DNA of 64,000 nucleotides from NCBI RefSeq assembly GCF_039955095.1, contig NZ_CP154878.1, positions 1-64,000 of the forward strand. Direction: 5' to 3'. The notes under the pieces were generated by a model. The model was not told the DNA's origin, did not search any database, and was given only the letters and a program-made list of their open reading frames with translations. Shown one piece after another: positions 1 through 10,448 of the stretch (positions are counted from its first letter, which is position 1; each line of letters begins with the position of its first letter). This DNA is from Limosilactobacillus sp. WILCCON 0051. GTDB taxonomy: Bacteria > Bacillota > Bacilli > Lactobacillales > Lactobacillaceae. The position numbers were made by a program, and so were the translations under genes.

Positions 1-1311
1 TTGATTGAGCTAAACTCGCTCTGGGAATCGGTTCAAAAAGAGTTTCGCAAGACCACTGGCAGCGTAACCTATAACAACCTGATTGCACCAGCCAAAGCAA
101 TTTCTCTCGAAAACAATCAGCTGACCATTGAGCTGCCAACCAAATCTCACCGAGACTTTTGGCAAAACGAGATGACTGCTAAGCTCAAGGACCTGCTGTT
201 CAACGAAACCCTGGTTCACATTGAGCCACGCTACACGCTTGAGAGAGAGCTCATGACTCCATCTTCGCCAGCCGGTGGGATCATGACCAAACAGACACCC
301 TTAAATCCAGAATATACATTTGAGGCTTTCGTTGAAGGTCGCAGCAATCAGATGGCCTATGCTTCCGCCTATGCTGCCTCTGAACAGCCGGGCGGACTTT
401 ATAATCCACTCTTGATCTATGGCGGCGTCGGCCTTGGCAAGACGCATTTGATGCAGGCCATTGCCAACAACATGCTGCGACATAACCCCAACGCCAAGAT
501 CAAATACGTTACCAGCGAAACCTTCACCAATGACTACATCAATTCGATCAAAAACAACAACCAAGAGCAGTTTCGGCGCGAGTATCGTGATCTGGACGCT
601 TTGTTGGTCGATGACGTCCAGTTCTTTTCCAATAAGGAAGGTACCCAGCTGGAATTTTTCAATACCTTTAATTCACTGCATGACAACAACAAGCAGATCG
701 TCTTGACTGCCGACCGAAATCCCAAGCAGATCCCCGATTTGACTGATCGCCTGGTCTCACGCTTCGTCTGGGGAGTTCCAGTCGAGATTACCTCGCCAGA
801 TCTAGAGACACGGACCGCCATTTTACGCAGCAAGGCCGAAGAAGAACAGATCAACGTTCCCAATGACGTTTTAAGCTTTATTGCCAGCAAGGTCGACACC
901 AACGTCCGCGAGTTGGAAAGCGCGCTGCTGAGAGTTCGCGTAGCCGCCCAGCTTCACCACGCGCCCATCACGATTGAACTGGCCAATGAAACGCTCAAGG
1001 GCATGGAAGCTGCCGATGAGGCGATAATCTCGATCGACTTGATTCAAAAAAAGGTTGCGGCTTATTATAATATCCGTCAGTCTGATATCGTGGGGAAAAA
1101 ACGCGTCAAGCAGATCGTCTTTCCGCGCCAGATTGCCATGTATCTTGCCCGAGAACTGACTGAAAGCTCACTGCCTAAGATTGGCAAGGAATTTGGCGGC
1201 AAGGATCATACCACGGTTCTCCATGCCATCGATAAGATTGAAAAACAGCTGGCCGAGGATGATAATTTACAAGACGACATCCGCAACCTTAGAATGGAGC
1301 TGCAGCCTTGA
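1..1311 (+). CDS. dnaA: Chromosomal replication initiator DnaA
   Basis: Binds DnaA boxes at oriC, unwinds the origin and loads the replicative helicase. The 436-residue length is normal for the family. The N-terminal helicase-interaction domain is followed by a linker (about residues 80-105), then the AAA+ domain with Walker A GGVGLGKT at 141-148 and Walker B LLVDDVQFF near 200. The C-terminal DNA-binding domain carries the signature DHTTVLHAIDKI near residue 403. The start is TTG at the first base of the window, so its promoter and RBS lie outside. dnaN follows after oriC, the usual Firmicutes order. Identity is certain; the start cannot be tested without upstream sequence. Confidence 0.97.
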   Translation: MIELNSLWESVQKEFRKTTGSVTYNNLIAPAKAISLENNQLTIELPTKSHRDFWQNEMTAKLKDLLFNETLVHIEPRYTLERELMTPSSPAGGIMTKQTPLNPEYTFEAFVEGRSNQMAYASAYAASEQPGGLYNPLLIYGGVGLGKTHLMQAIANNMLRHNPNAKIKYVTSETFTNDYINSIKNNNQEQFRREYRDLDALLVDDVQFFSNKEGTQLEFFNTFNSLHDNNKQIVLTADRNPKQIPDLTDRLVSRFVWGVPVEITSPDLETRTAILRSKAEEEQINVPNDVLSFIASKVDTNVRELESALLRVRVAAQLHHAPITIELANETLKGMEAADEAIISIDLIQKKVAAYYNIRQSDIVGKKRVKQIVFPRQIAMYLARELTESSLPKIGKEFGGKDHTTVLHAIDKIEKQLAEDDNLQDDIRNLRMELQP

Positions 1312-1460
1312 TTGTGGAAAACTAAAAAGTTATTCACAAGATATCCACAGCTTTTCCACAGTTATGAAAACTTACCGCTACTGAATTCAGGCCAGTTTTC
1401 CACATTATCCACAGGTCCTATTACTACTACTAAACTTATATAATATATATATAAAGCAAC
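1312..1460. other. oriC: Chromosomal origin oriC (dnaA-dnaN intergenic)
   Basis: The dnaA-dnaN intergenic region holds five or six DnaA boxes: TGTGGAAAA (1313-1321, minus), TTATTCACA (1330-1338), the weaker ATATCCACA (1341-1349), TTTTCCACA (1352-1360), TTTTCCACA (1396-1404) and the consensus TTATCCACA (1405-1413). The last box is followed by a short GC patch (1414-1417) and five trinucleotides CTA TTA CTA CTA CTA (1418-1432). These are the complement of the DnaA-trio described for the Bacillus subtilis unwinding element. An almost pure A/T tract follows (1433-1455). The arrangement box, GC patch, trios, AT tract is that of a functional basal unwinding system. Gene order agrees. Confidence 0.93.
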
Positions 1461-1476
1461 AAGGAGAGATTCATTT

Positions 1477-2616
1477 ATGAAATTCACCATTAATCGTCCA
1501 GCATTTATTAATCAGCTTAATAACGTCTTAAGAGCAATCTCATCCAAAACCACGATTCCAATTCTGACTGGTCTGAAAATGGTCGTAACTGATCATAGCG
1601 TCATCCTGACTGGCAGTGATGCTGACATTACGATTGAATCAACTCTGGATGCCAGTGAAAGCAGCTATGGTCTGTCAATTGAAGAACCGGGCGCAATTGT
1701 TTTGCCAGCCCGCTTCTTTAATGAAGTGATTAAAAAACTGCCAGACAAGCAGGCTACGATTGAAGTCTTTAATGGTCTGCAGGTGCGGATTACTTCGGGA
1801 ACGGCTGAATTTACGATCAACGGTCAGGATGCCAACAATTATCCACACCTGCCAGAAGTGGAAAGTGAAAATACGGTTGAACTGGCTTCTGACATGCTGC
1901 GCGAAGTTATTGATCAGACACGGATTGCCGTTTCCAAACAAGAGAGCCGGCCAATTTTGACTGGGATTCACGTAACCTTAAATAATGGGATCTTGACGGC
2001 AGTGGCTACCGACAGTCACCGTTTGGCACAACGCAAGGTTGAGTTGCCAGAAACGGCTGATCGTGATTTTGATATCGTTTTGCCTGGGGCCTCAATGACG
2101 GAACTGGCTAAAATGATTGCCGATGAAAAAGATGGCGTTAAGATGCAGATCACAGAAAATCAAGCCCTGTTTATTTTTGGCAATACGCATTTCTACTCGC
2201 GCTTGCTGGAAGGCAACTATCCGGAAACCAGCCGCTTGATTCCAGAATCATCCGATACGCGTTTGGAAATCACGGCCAGCGATCTGTTGGCTTCGATCGA
2301 ACGGGCCTCGCTGCTGTCTCATGAAAGCCGCAATAATGTCGTTAAGCTGAGCGTCAACCCAGAAAACAAGATTGCGACGGTTTCAGGCACGTCAGCTGAT
2401 GTTGGTAACGTTGAAGAAGAAATCAATGCTGACCAGGTCGTAGGCAATCCATTGGAAATCTCGTTCAACCCTGACTATATGCGGGATGCCTTAAAGTCAT
2501 TTGGTCAAACCAAGATTCTGATTTCATTTACGACGGCGCTGCGGCCATTTACCTTGGTACCAACCGAAGAAAAAGCCAATTTTGTTCAGCTGATTACGCC
2601 GGTTCGGACTTACTGA
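1477..2616 (+). CDS. dnaN: DNA polymerase III beta subunit (sliding clamp)
   Basis: Forms the ring-shaped processivity clamp that tethers the replicative polymerase to DNA. At 379 residues it has the three-domain clamp length. It begins MKFTINRPAFINQLNNV and ends TFTLVPTEEKANFVQLITPVRTY, the family's usual C-terminus that closes the partner-binding pocket. The ATG is preceded by AAGGAGAG at a good distance. It lies directly after oriC and ends just before an intrinsic terminator that itself contains a DnaA box. Confidence 0.97.
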   Translation: MKFTINRPAFINQLNNVLRAISSKTTIPILTGLKMVVTDHSVILTGSDADITIESTLDASESSYGLSIEEPGAIVLPARFFNEVIKKLPDKQATIEVFNGLQVRITSGTAEFTINGQDANNYPHLPEVESENTVELASDMLREVIDQTRIAVSKQESRPILTGIHVTLNNGILTAVATDSHRLAQRKVELPETADRDFDIVLPGASMTELAKMIADEKDGVKMQITENQALFIFGNTHFYSRLLEGNYPETSRLIPESSDTRLEITASDLLASIERASLLSHESRNNVVKLSVNPENKIATVSGTSADVGNVEEEINADQVVGNPLEISFNPDYMRDALKSFGQTKILISFTTALRPFTLVPTEEKANFVQLITPVRTY

Positions 2617-2634
2617 TTAAAATAAAACTGTTGA

Positions 2635-2668
2635 AAAAGCATCCACTTATCCACAGTGGATGCTTTTT
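2635..2668 (+). terminator. Terminator of dnaN with a DnaA box in its hairpin
   Basis: Perfect 13-bp stem AAAAGCATCCACT / AGTGGATGCTTTT (2635-2647 / 2655-2667) followed by T residues. The loop reads TATCCAC, so an exact DnaA box TTATCCACA spans 2647-2655. A second box, TGTGGAAAA (minus), follows at 2672-2680. Confidence 0.85.
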
Positions 2669-2838
2669 TGTTGTGGAAAAGTTATTAAATTAGCGAAATT
2701 TGGTGAATAAATCATTCGCTAGTTTAAGATAGCGCTTAAATCACTAAAATTTGCCTTCTGAGCGAAGATAACCTGTTTTGGATAAAAATGATTAATTGGG
2801 ATAAGATTTGCTGATACGGCCTAAAAATGCCCTTTAAT

Positions 2839-2867
2839 TTGTTTTTACGTCTTATAAAAGCTATAAT
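2839..2867 (+). promoter_or_regulatory. Promoter for yaaA-recF-gyrB-gyrA
   Basis: A -35-like TTGTTT (2839-2844), a 17-bp spacer and a consensus -10 TATAAT (2862-2867) lie about 30 bp before yaaA. No terminator is visible between yaaA and the end of gyrA, so it probably drives that run. Confidence 0.6.
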
Positions 2868-2897
2868 AGAACAGCAAGCATAAAGTAGGTGAAAAGT

Positions 2898-3122
2898 ATG
2901 CAAAATTCAAAAAAAGTCGCAATCAGCAGTGAATTCATTACGCTTGGTCAGCTGCTGAAAGAAGAAGGCATTATTCCCACTGGAGGAGCTGCCAAGTGGT
3001 TTTTGCGTGAACATGAAGTCAAAGTCAACGGCGAATCAGAGGCTCGTCGGGGTCGCAAGCTGCGGGTTGGCGATCAAATCGAGATCAGCGGTATTGAAAA
3101 CGTTGAGATCGTAGCTGAATAA
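2898..3122 (+). CDS. yaaA: S4-domain RNA-binding protein YaaA (RlbA-like)
   Basis: A small S4-fold protein of 74 residues, conserved between dnaN and recF in Firmicutes and thought to bind RNA or ribosomes. The S4 core is visible: EFITLGQLLKEEGII followed by GGAAKWFLREHEVKVNG and RRGRKLRVGDQIEI. The ATG at 2898 was chosen because AGGTG ends 6 bases upstream; an in-frame GTG at 2889 overlaps that RBS. The stop is 3 bp before recF, so the two are probably co-translated. Confidence 0.9.
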   Translation: MQNSKKVAISSEFITLGQLLKEEGIIPTGGAAKWFLREHEVKVNGESEARRGRKLRVGDQIEISGIENVEIVAE

Positions 3123-3125
3123 TCA

Positions 3126-4250
3126 ATGTATCTTTCGGAAATCGAGCTGCGGAATTTTAGAAATTATGAGGACCGTCAAGTTGAGTTTTCCCCAGGCATC
3201 AATGTTTTTATTGGGGAAAACGCCCAAGGCAAGACTAATCTGCTGGAGGCCATCTATGTCTTGGCAATGACGCGCAGCCACCGAACTGCCAATGATCGTG
3301 AGCTGATCAACTGGCAGGCTAAGGAAGCCATGGTTAAGGGCACGGTTATCAAGCAGACGGGACGGGTACCGTTGGAAGTGCTGCTGGGTACGCGTGGCAA
3401 ACGAGTCAAGGTCAATCATCTTTTCCAATCGCGGCTGTCGACTTATATCGGCAATCTAAACGTAGTCTTATTTGCTCCAGAAGACCTGGCACTGGTTAAA
3501 GGAGCACCTCAGGAACGGCGTCAGTTTATGGATACGGAGTTCAGCCAGATGAGCAGCCGCTATCTGTATGCCATCAGTCAGTTTAGAGGTCTCTTAAAGC
3601 AGCGCAATGAATATTTGAAACAGTTGAAGTATGGCAGCCAGGTTGATCAGGTATTGTTGGAGGTCTTGTCCGATCAGCTGGCAGAAAGCGGTGCGGCGGT
3701 AATGGCGATGCGCTTTAAGCTGCTCAAACGGCTGGAGACATGGTCGGCTCAGCTGCATGAGCATATTTCCCAACAAAAGGAAGTCTTAAAGCTGAAATAT
3801 ATTTCCCAGGTTATGATTGATGAGAAAACGGCTGAAAAAGAAATCGCCGAGCAGCTGCAGACGCTGTATCACGAGCATCAGTCGCAAGAGATCAAGCTGG
3901 GAACGACGCTTTATGGACCACAGCGCGACGATATTCGTTTTTTGGTTAACGATCAAGACGTGCATCGCTTTGGCTCGCAAGGACAGCAGCGGACAACGGC
4001 ATTATCGGTCAAGCTGGCAGAAATCGATCTGATGAATGAACAGACCGGCGAGTACCCATTATTGCTGCTGGATGACGTCTTGTCCGAACTTGATGATGAT
4101 CGCCAGACCCATCTGCTGACTGCCATTCAGGATAAGGTTCAGACGTTTTTGACAACGACCAGCTTAAGCGGCGTAGCACGACAATTGATCAATCGCCCAA
4201 CGATTTTTCAGATTGCCCATGGAACGATTGACAAGGAGGATAAAAAGTGA
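3126..4250 (+). CDS. recF: DNA replication and repair protein RecF
   Basis: SMC-like ATPase that loads RecA at single-strand gaps with RecO and RecR. 374 residues, the family length. The N-terminus has [16 protein letters not shown] and Walker [16 protein letters not shown] (about residues 30-44). The C-terminus has the ABC signature region and Walker [17 protein letters not shown]. The 3' end overlaps the gyrB GTG start by 4 bp. Position in the dnaA cluster is standard. Confidence 0.96.
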   Translation: MYLSEIELRNFRNYEDRQVEFSPGINVFIGENAQGKTNLLEAIYVLAMTRSHRTANDRELINWQAKEAMVKGTVIKQTGRVPLEVLLGTRGKRVKVNHLFQSRLSTYIGNLNVVLFAPEDLALVKGAPQERRQFMDTEFSQMSSRYLYAISQFRGLLKQRNEYLKQLKYGSQVDQVLLEVLSDQLAESGAAVMAMRFKLLKRLETWSAQLHEHISQQKEVLKLKYISQVMIDEKTAEKEIAEQLQTLYHEHQSQEIKLGTTLYGPQRDDIRFLVNDQDVHRFGSQGQQRTTALSVKLAEIDLMNEQTGEYPLLLLDDVLSELDDDRQTHLLTAIQDKVQTFLTTTSLSGVARQLINRPTIFQIAHGTIDKEDKK

Positions 4251-6199
4251 GCGATAAAGAACTTGAAGCAGAAAAGAAAGCGGAACTGGCCAGTGAGTAT
4301 GATGCCAGCCAAATTCAAGTCTTAAAAGGGCTGGAAGCAGTCCGGAAGCGCCCTGGGATGTACATTGGCTCCACCAGTGCTCAAGGGCTGCATCACCTGG
4401 TCTGGGAAATCGTCGACAATGGTATTGACGAAGCCTTGGCCGGTTTTTGTGATGAGATCAATGTCGTTGTCGAACCAGACAACAGCATTACGGTAACCGA
4501 CAACGGGCGGGGAATCCCGGTCGACATTCAAAAAGAAACCGGCAAGCCGGCACTGGAAACGGTCTTTACCGTTCTGCATGCCGGTGGTAAGTTCGGCAGC
4601 GGCGGCTACAAGGTTTCTGGTGGTCTGCACGGTGTTGGGGCCTCAGTCGTCAACGCGCTGTCAACCGAGCTGGATGTCTACGTAACGCGGCAGGGCAAGG
4701 AATACTATATGGACTTTGACCATGGCCACGTTAAGACGCCGATGAAAGTCGTTAAAGAAGGCATCTCGGAATTAAAACACGGCACACGGGTTCACTTTAA
4801 GCCAGATCCAGAAATCTTCCGTGAAACGACGATCTACAACATCAAGACGCTGACGGATCGAATTCGCGAACTGTCTTTTTTGAACAAGGGCCTAAAGATC
4901 ACGATTGAGGACAAGCGAGAAGAAAAGCCAACCCGGCAAGAGTTTCATTATGAAGGCGGGATTCGGCACTACGTTGAATTCTTAAATGAAGGTCAAGAAG
5001 TCCTGTTTGATCCGCCAATCTATGTGGAAGGCGAGGACAAAGGCATCACGGTTGAGGTTTCCCTGCAGTATACGACGGGATACCGCAGCACGCTGATGAC
5101 TTTTACCAACAACATTCACACTTATGAAGGCGGAACGCACGAAACCGGCTTTAAAACTGCTTTGACGCGCGTTATCAATGACTATGGCCGAAAGAGCGGT
5201 CAGCTGAAGGGCAATACGACGCTTTCTGGTGATGACGTGCGTGAAGGATTGACGGCAGTCGTCTCAATCAAGCACCCTGATCCACAGTTTGAGGGACAGA
5301 CCAAGACCAAGCTGGGCAATTCGGATGCGCGGACGGCAACCGATCATATCTTCAGCGAGATGTTTACGCGCTTTTTGATGGAAAATCCGGATACGGCGCA
5401 CAAGATCGTTGAAAAGGGGATGCTGGCTTCCAAAGCGCGGGTAGCCGCCAAACGGGCTCGTGAAGTTACGCGTAAGAAGAGCGGCTTGGAAATTTCAAGA
5501 TTGCCCGGGAAATTAGCCGACAACACCAGCAAGGATCCAGAGATTTCAGAATTGTTCATCGTCGAGGGTGACTCGGCCGGTGGTAGTGCCAAGCAGGGCC
5601 GTTCCCGCTTGACGCAGGCGATTCTGCCAATTCGTGGTAAGATCCTCAACGTTGAAAAAGCTGGGATGGACCGCATTCTGGCCAATGATGAGATTCGTTC
5701 GCTGTTTACTGCCTTGGGGACAGGTTTTGGCGGTGATTTTGACATTACCAAGGCCAACTACCACAAACTGATCATCATGACCGATGCCGATGTGGACGGT
5801 GCGCACATTCGGACGCTGCTGCTGACGCTTTTCTATCGCTACATGAAGCCGATGATCACCAATGGCTATGTCTATATTGCACAGCCGCCACTATATCAAG
5901 TTCGACAAGGGAAATTCGTCAAGTACGTCGAATCAGACGAAGAACTGCAAAATGTCTTGAACACGCTGCAGCCAAGTCCCAAGCCGGTTATTCAACGCTA
6001 CAAGGGGCTGGGTGAAATGGACGCCGAGCAGCTATGGGAAACGACGATGGATCCAGAAAAACGCCATCTGTTGCGAGTCGACCTGGATGACGCTGCTGAA
6101 GCGGAAAAGATCTTCCCAATGCTGATGGGAACTAAAGTCGGTCCGCGGCGCGAATTTATTGAAGAAAATGCCAAGTTTGTCGAGAACTTGGATCTGTAA
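4247..6199 (+). CDS. gyrB: DNA gyrase subunit B
   Basis: ATPase subunit of gyrase, which introduces negative supercoils. 650 residues. Order: GHKL ATPase domain ([13 protein letters not shown] near residue 60, [14 protein letters not shown] near 125), transducer domain, Toprim domain ([27 protein letters not shown]), then the C-terminal [17 protein letters not shown]. The GTG start overlaps the recF stop and has GGAGG upstream. The paired subunit gyrA starts 22 bp downstream. Confidence 0.97.
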   Translation: MSDKELEAEKKAELASEYDASQIQVLKGLEAVRKRPGMYIGSTSAQGLHHLVWEIVDNGIDEALAGFCDEINVVVEPDNSITVTDNGRGIPVDIQKETGKPALETVFTVLHAGGKFGSGGYKVSGGLHGVGASVVNALSTELDVYVTRQGKEYYMDFDHGHVKTPMKVVKEGISELKHGTRVHFKPDPEIFRETTIYNIKTLTDRIRELSFLNKGLKITIEDKREEKPTRQEFHYEGGIRHYVEFLNEGQEVLFDPPIYVEGEDKGITVEVSLQYTTGYRSTLMTFTNNIHTYEGGTHETGFKTALTRVINDYGRKSGQLKGNTTLSGDDVREGLTAVVSIKHPDPQFEGQTKTKLGNSDARTATDHIFSEMFTRFLMENPDTAHKIVEKGMLASKARVAAKRAREVTRKKSGLEISRLPGKLADNTSKDPEISELFIVEGDSAGGSAKQGRSRLTQAILPIRGKILNVEKAGMDRILANDEIRSLFTALGTGFGGDFDITKANYHKLIIMTDADVDGAHIRTLLLTLFYRYMKPMITNGYVYIAQPPLYQVRQGKFVKYVESDEELQNVLNTLQPSPKPVIQRYKGLGEMDAEQLWETTMDPEKRHLLRVDLDDAAEAEKIFPMLMGTKVGPRREFIEENAKFVENLDL

Positions 6200-6221
6200 A
6201 ATCAGCTAAGGAGGAAAAAAC

Positions 6222-8732
6222 GTGGCAGATCAAGATATGCCAGGGCGCATTACCGATGTCAATCTGACTGGATTGATGAAAAATTCATTTTTGGATTATG
6301 CAATGAGCGTCATCGTTGCCCGGGCCCTTCCAGACGTTAGGGATGGGCTAAAACCAGTTCAGCGGCGAATCCTTTATGGGATGAATGAACTGGGCGTGAC
6401 GCCGGACAAGCCATATAAAAAATCCGCACGTATCGTTGGTGACGTTATGGGTAAGTTTCACCCCCATGGCGATTCCTCGATCTATGAAGGTTTAGTGCGG
6501 ATGGCGCAGGACTTCAGCTATCGCTACATGCTGGTAGATGGCCACGGTAACTTTGGCTCGGTTGACGGCGACGGGGCTGCCGCCATGCGTTATACCGAAG
6601 CCAGAATGAGCAAGATTGCCGTTGAGATGCTGCGTGACATCAATAAGAATACGGTTGACTTTCAAGACAACTATGATGGCAGTGAAAAGGAGCCAACCGT
6701 TTTGCCGGCTCGCTTCCCTAATCTGTTGGTCAATGGGGCCTCTGGGATTGCCGTGGGGATGGCAACCAACATTCCTACGCATAACCTGGGCGAAGTGATT
6801 GACGCCATTCATCTGCTGATGCAGAATCCGGATGCTACGACTGAAGAATTAATGAAGGTACTGCCAGGACCTGATTTTCCAACCGGCGGCGTAGTCATGG
6901 GCAAGTCTGGAATTCGCAAGGCCTATGAGACGGGACGCGGAACGATTATTGTCCGCGCCAAGGTTGACATTGAGGAAGCCAAGAATGGCCGTCAGCGCAT
7001 CGTCGTTCATGAGATTCCTTACATGGTCAACAAGGCACGCTTGATTGAGCGGATTGCCGAATTGGCTCGTGAAAAAGAAATCGAGGGGATTACCGATATC
7101 AATGACGAGACTGACCGTGAAGGGATGCGGATCGTGATTGACGTTCGGCGTGATGCCAGTGCTGAGGTCATCTTAAACAATCTGTACAAGATGACGCTGA
7201 TGCAGACGACTTTCAATTTCAATATGCTGGCCATCGTCAATGGAGCACCGAAAGTCTTAAGTCTCAAGCAGATCCTGCAGTACTACCTTGAGCATCAGAT
7301 CAACGTGGTTCGGCGGCGGACGGAATTCGATCTGAAAAAGGCCCAGAGTCGCGACCATATCGTGCAGGGACTTTTAATTGCTCTTGATCATATTGATGAG
7401 ATCATTAAAATCATTCGCGAGGCACAGACCAGCGAGATTGCCAAGGAACAACTGATCGACCGCTATACGCTGGATGATCGTCAGGCTCAAGCAATCCTTG
7501 ACATGCGGCTGGTGCGGCTGACCGGACTTGAACGCGAAAAGATCGAAAACGAGCATCAAAAGCTTACCGAGGCAATTGCCGACTACCAAGACATCTTGGC
7601 GCATGAAGAACGCATCAATCAGATCATTTACGATGAACTGTTAGAGATTCAGCGCAAATTTGGCGATCCGCGCCGGACTGAGCTGCAGGTCGGCGATATT
7701 ACCGATATTGAAGACGAGGATCTGATCGAAGAAGAAGATATTGTCGTCACGCTGACTCATAACGGCTACATCAAGCGGCTGCCGGTTGACGAATTCAAGT
7801 CGCAAAATCGTGGCGGTCGCGGCGTTAAAGGAATGGGCGTGCACAAGGACGACTTTATCGAGCATCTGATCTCCAGTTCCACGCATGATATTCTGCTGTT
7901 CTTTACCAATTCAGGCAAGGTCTTCTCCATGAAGGGCTATGAGGTTCCAGAGTATGGCCGTTCAGCTCAGGGAATTCCAATCATCAACCTGCTTGGCATC
8001 GACAATCATGAAAAGATTACCGCGGTGATCAACGTTTCGAACGCTGCTGATGATACCGATAAGTTCCTGTTCTTTGTTACTAAGCAGGGGACGGTCAAGA
8101 AGACGCCAGTCGATGACTTCCGTAATATTCGCAGCAATGGTCTGAAGGCAATCCAGCTGCATGATGGCGATGAGCTGATTCACGTCAACATTATTGATGG
8201 CCAGCAGAACATGATCTTGGGGACGCGGCTTGGCTATGCAGTCAGCTTCAATGCTGAAGACGTTCGTTCCATGGGTCGCTCGGCTGCCGGTGTACGGGGA
8301 GCCAAGCTGCGGGAAGGCGACTGTGTCATTGGCGCCGCACCGCTTGATTCGGACAGCAATGTTTTCGTAATCAGCGAGAATGGCTTTGGTAAGCAGACAC
8401 CAGCTGCTGAATACCCAATTAAGGGTCGTGGCGGTAAAGGGATCAAGACCGTCAACGTAACGGCAAAGAATGGTCCATTGGCTGGTCTGACGACGGTCAA
8501 GGGCGATGAGGACATCATGCTGGTAACCGATAAGGGCGTGATCATTCGTTTTGGCATCGAGACCGTTTCACAGACTGGTCGTGCCGCCGTGGGAGTTCAC
8601 CTGATTCGAATGGATGATGACTCCAAGGTAGCTACGATGGCTAAGGTGGCCAAGGAAGATCAGACGGAGCAAGATAATGATGCTTTACCTGCTGAAGAAG
8701 ATTCGGCAGTATCTGAAACAGAAAACAACTAA
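6222..8732 (+). CDS. gyrA: DNA gyrase subunit A
   Basis: DNA-cleaving subunit of gyrase. 836 residues. The active-site tyrosine lies in [11 protein letters not shown], near residue 125, and the preceding quinolone-determining region reads [17 protein letters not shown] (Ser and Glu in the susceptible configuration). The C-terminal beta-pinwheel holds the GyrA-box [10 protein letters not shown] near residue 527, which separates gyrase from topoisomerase IV ParC. The C-terminal tail is acidic. GTG start with AAGGAGG upstream. Followed by a terminator. Confidence 0.97.
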   Translation: MADQDMPGRITDVNLTGLMKNSFLDYAMSVIVARALPDVRDGLKPVQRRILYGMNELGVTPDKPYKKSARIVGDVMGKFHPHGDSSIYEGLVRMAQDFSYRYMLVDGHGNFGSVDGDGAAAMRYTEARMSKIAVEMLRDINKNTVDFQDNYDGSEKEPTVLPARFPNLLVNGASGIAVGMATNIPTHNLGEVIDAIHLLMQNPDATTEELMKVLPGPDFPTGGVVMGKSGIRKAYETGRGTIIVRAKVDIEEAKNGRQRIVVHEIPYMVNKARLIERIAELAREKEIEGITDINDETDREGMRIVIDVRRDASAEVILNNLYKMTLMQTTFNFNMLAIVNGAPKVLSLKQILQYYLEHQINVVRRRTEFDLKKAQSRDHIVQGLLIALDHIDEIIKIIREAQTSEIAKEQLIDRYTLDDRQAQAILDMRLVRLTGLEREKIENEHQKLTEAIADYQDILAHEERINQIIYDELLEIQRKFGDPRRTELQVGDITDIEDEDLIEEEDIVVTLTHNGYIKRLPVDEFKSQNRGGRGVKGMGVHKDDFIEHLISSSTHDILLFFTNSGKVFSMKGYEVPEYGRSAQGIPIINLLGIDNHEKITAVINVSNAADDTDKFLFFVTKQGTVKKTPVDDFRNIRSNGLKAIQLHDGDELIHVNIIDGQQNMILGTRLGYAVSFNAEDVRSMGRSAAGVRGAKLREGDCVIGAAPLDSDSNVFVISENGFGKQTPAAEYPIKGRGGKGIKTVNVTAKNGPLAGLTTVKGDEDIMLVTDKGVIIRFGIETVSQTGRAAVGVHLIRMDDDSKVATMAKVAKEDQTEQDNDALPAEEDSAVSETENN

Positions 8733-8741
8733 ATAAAATGC

Positions 8742-8795
8742 AAAAGCTGAATTACGGCATATAGTTTAATCAGAGGGCCGCAATTCAGCTTTTTT
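8742..8795 (+). terminator. Terminator of the gyrase operon
   Basis: Inverted repeat AAAAGCTGAATT / AATTCAGCTTTT with a T run, directly after gyrA and before the rpsF promoter. The arms are separated by about 28 bases containing a GC-rich patch. Confidence 0.75.
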
Positions 8796-8814
8796 GATTA
8801 GATGATTGAATCGC

Positions 8815-8843
8815 TTGTAATTGATTTTTATTTATGCTAATAT
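8815..8843 (+). promoter_or_regulatory. Promoter of the rpsF-ssb-rpsR operon
   Basis: A -35 TTGTAA (8815-8820), a 17-bp spacer ending in TGC (extended -10) and a -10 TAATAT (8838-8843). The leader of about 90 nt that follows is long for a simple ribosomal protein transcript. Confidence 0.65.
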
Positions 8844-8882
8844 CTTTGTCTGTGAGTATACGTAAAGACGTCTGCTCTCCTT

Positions 8883-8909
8883 GCTCTTATTAATCTTAAA
8901 AATAAGAGC
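8883..8909 (+). promoter_or_regulatory. Hairpin in the rpsF leader (possible autoregulatory site)
   Basis: Perfect 9-bp stem GCTCTTATT / AATAAGAGC with a 9-nt loop, 15 nt before the rpsF Shine-Dalgarno AGGAGG. rpsF leaders in many bacteria bind S6:S18 to autoregulate the operon. The CCG bulge typical of that motif is not evident here, so the assignment is tentative. Confidence 0.35.
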
Positions 8910-8936
8910 CAGAGTCCATAAGGAGGTGTAACATTC

Positions 8937-9233
8937 ATGGAAACACGCAAATATGAAATTACTTACATCATTCGTCCAGACATCGAAGAATCTGCTAAGA
9001 GCGAACTGGTAGCTCGCTTCGACAAGATTCTGGCGGACAATGGTGCCAACATCATCGATTCAAAGGATTGGTCAACGCGTCGGTTTGCCTACCCAATCGC
9101 TAAGTACACTGAAGGTACTTACCACGTAGTCAACCTGACTGCTGACAGTGACGAAGCTCTGAACGAATTTGACCGTCTGGCTAAGTTCAGCGACGACATT
9201 CTGCGTCACATGATTGTTAAGCGCGAAGCCTAA
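8937..9233 (+). CDS. rpsF: 30S ribosomal protein S6
   Basis: Binds the 16S rRNA central domain together with S18. 98 residues, the Firmicutes length. Begins [18 protein letters not shown] and contains the family core [27 protein letters not shown] preceded by AAGGAGGTG. First gene of rpsF-ssb-rpsR; synonymous codon choice is strongly biased (AAC, GGT, CTG), as expected for a highly expressed gene. Confidence 0.97.
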   Translation: METRKYEITYIIRPDIEESAKSELVARFDKILADNGANIIDSKDWSTRRFAYPIAKYTEGTYHVVNLTADSDEALNEFDRLAKFSDDILRHMIVKREA

Positions 9234-9283
9234 GTCGCGTTGCAATCCAAATTGAATAAGTTTTAGAGAGGAGTACGAGGTCC

Positions 9284-10027
9284 ATGCTTAATCGCGTCGT
9301 ATTAACCGGTCGTCTGACAAGAGATGCTGAATTGCGCTACACTCAAGGCGGCACATCAGTGGCCTCCTTCACGCTGGCCGTTGATCGTCAGTTTCGGAAT
9401 GCTCAAGGTGAGCGTGATGCCGACTTTATCAACTGTGTTATCTGGCGAAAGCCAGCCGAAAATTTTGCCAACTTCACCCACAAAGGTGCCTTGGTAGGAA
9501 TTGACGGTTCTTTACGGACGCGCAGCTACGAAAACAATCAAGGCCAGCGCGTCTACGTAACGGAAGTACAGGTTGATAACTTTGCATTGCTGGAACCACG
9601 TCGCAACGGCGGTCAGCCATACAGTGGCGGTCGTTCTCAGTCAAACTTTGGCAATGGTCAAGGCAACTGGAACAACAATCAGTCACAGTATAATGGCGGT
9701 GGCTATCAGCAAGGCTTTGACAACGGTCGTGCTTCTCAACCAATGGGGAATTCATCATTTGGCAATCAAGGCGGATTCAACAATCCCTTTGAAAATGCAC
9801 CAATGCCTGGTCAAGAAGCACCAGTCCACAATGATTTTCCATTCGGCAATGAAGATTCTCAGCCGGCTGCGTCATCAAATAATGATGCCGCTACGTTTGA
9901 TCTAAACGACAGCGTTCTGCCAACCAATGGCCAGCCTGCCGCTGATTCAAACAATGCCAGCGCAGCACCAAAGTCAAACGACAACAAGTCTGCTGACAGC
10001 GCGGCTGAAGATGATTTGCCATTTTAA
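9284..10027 (+). CDS. ssb: Single-stranded DNA-binding protein
   Basis: Coats single-stranded DNA in replication and repair and recruits partners through its C-terminal tip. 247 residues, long for SSB (usually about 170). The OB fold occupies residues 1-110 ([37 protein letters not shown]). It is followed by a long low-complexity Gly/Asn/Gln linker and then an Asp/Ser/Ala-rich stretch. The conserved acidic tip DDLPF is present. The expanded linker explains the extra length. Lies between rpsF and rpsR, as in most Firmicutes. Confidence 0.95.
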   Translation: MLNRVVLTGRLTRDAELRYTQGGTSVASFTLAVDRQFRNAQGERDADFINCVIWRKPAENFANFTHKGALVGIDGSLRTRSYENNQGQRVYVTEVQVDNFALLEPRRNGGQPYSGGRSQSNFGNGQGNWNNNQSQYNGGGYQQGFDNGRASQPMGNSSFGNQGGFNNPFENAPMPGQEAPVHNDFPFGNEDSQPAASSNNDAATFDLNDSVLPTNGQPAADSNNASAAPKSNDNKSADSAAEDDLPF

Positions 10028-10064
10028 TTTAAAACCAAATACATGATTTAAGGAGGGTAATTTC

Positions 10065-10301
10065 ATGGCTCAACAACGTCGTGGCGGTCGTCGTCGTCGC
10101 AAGGTCGACTTTATCGCCGCTAACCACATTGAATACATTGACTACAAAGACACTGATTTGCTGAAGCGTTTCATCTCTGAACGGGGCAAGATTTTGCCAC
10201 GTCGAGTAACGGGTACCAGCGCCAAGAACCAACGTCGTCTGACGGTCGCTATCAAGCGTGCACGGATCATGGGTCTGCTGCCATTCGTTGCTGAAGACTA
10301 A
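10065..10301 (+). CDS. rpsR: 30S ribosomal protein S18
   Basis: Forms the S6:S18 heterodimer on the 30S platform. 78 residues, with the basic N-terminus [14 protein letters not shown] and the family segment [19 protein letters not shown]. Preceded by AAGGAGG. Last gene of the operon, followed by a terminator. No zinc-binding cysteines are present (C-minus type). Confidence 0.96.
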   Translation: MAQQRRGGRRRRKVDFIAANHIEYIDYKDTDLLKRFISERGKILPRRVTGTSAKNQRRLTVAIKRARIMGLLPFVAED

Positions 10302-10318
10302 TTCAGCTGATAATTTAA

Positions 10319-10350
10319 AACATGATGGCCGGTGTCATCATGTTTTTTTT
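10319..10350 (+). terminator. Terminator after rpsR
   Basis: Stem AACATGATG / CATCATGTT with an 8-nt loop and a run of nine T residues. Confidence 0.85.
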
Positions 10351-10448
10351 TGCTTTTATTCAAACAGTGGTGAAAAACGTGAACGGTGAGTTGCCGAACC
10401 GATTGTGATAAGATAGGAATATCTAGATTGTCGTTATAGGAGAAAAAT

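Noticed and set aside
8234..8557. Long antisense ORFs inside gyrA, rexAB, dnaA and others
   Set aside because: They shadow well-conserved genes, have no RBS and arise from the codon bias of the true frame.
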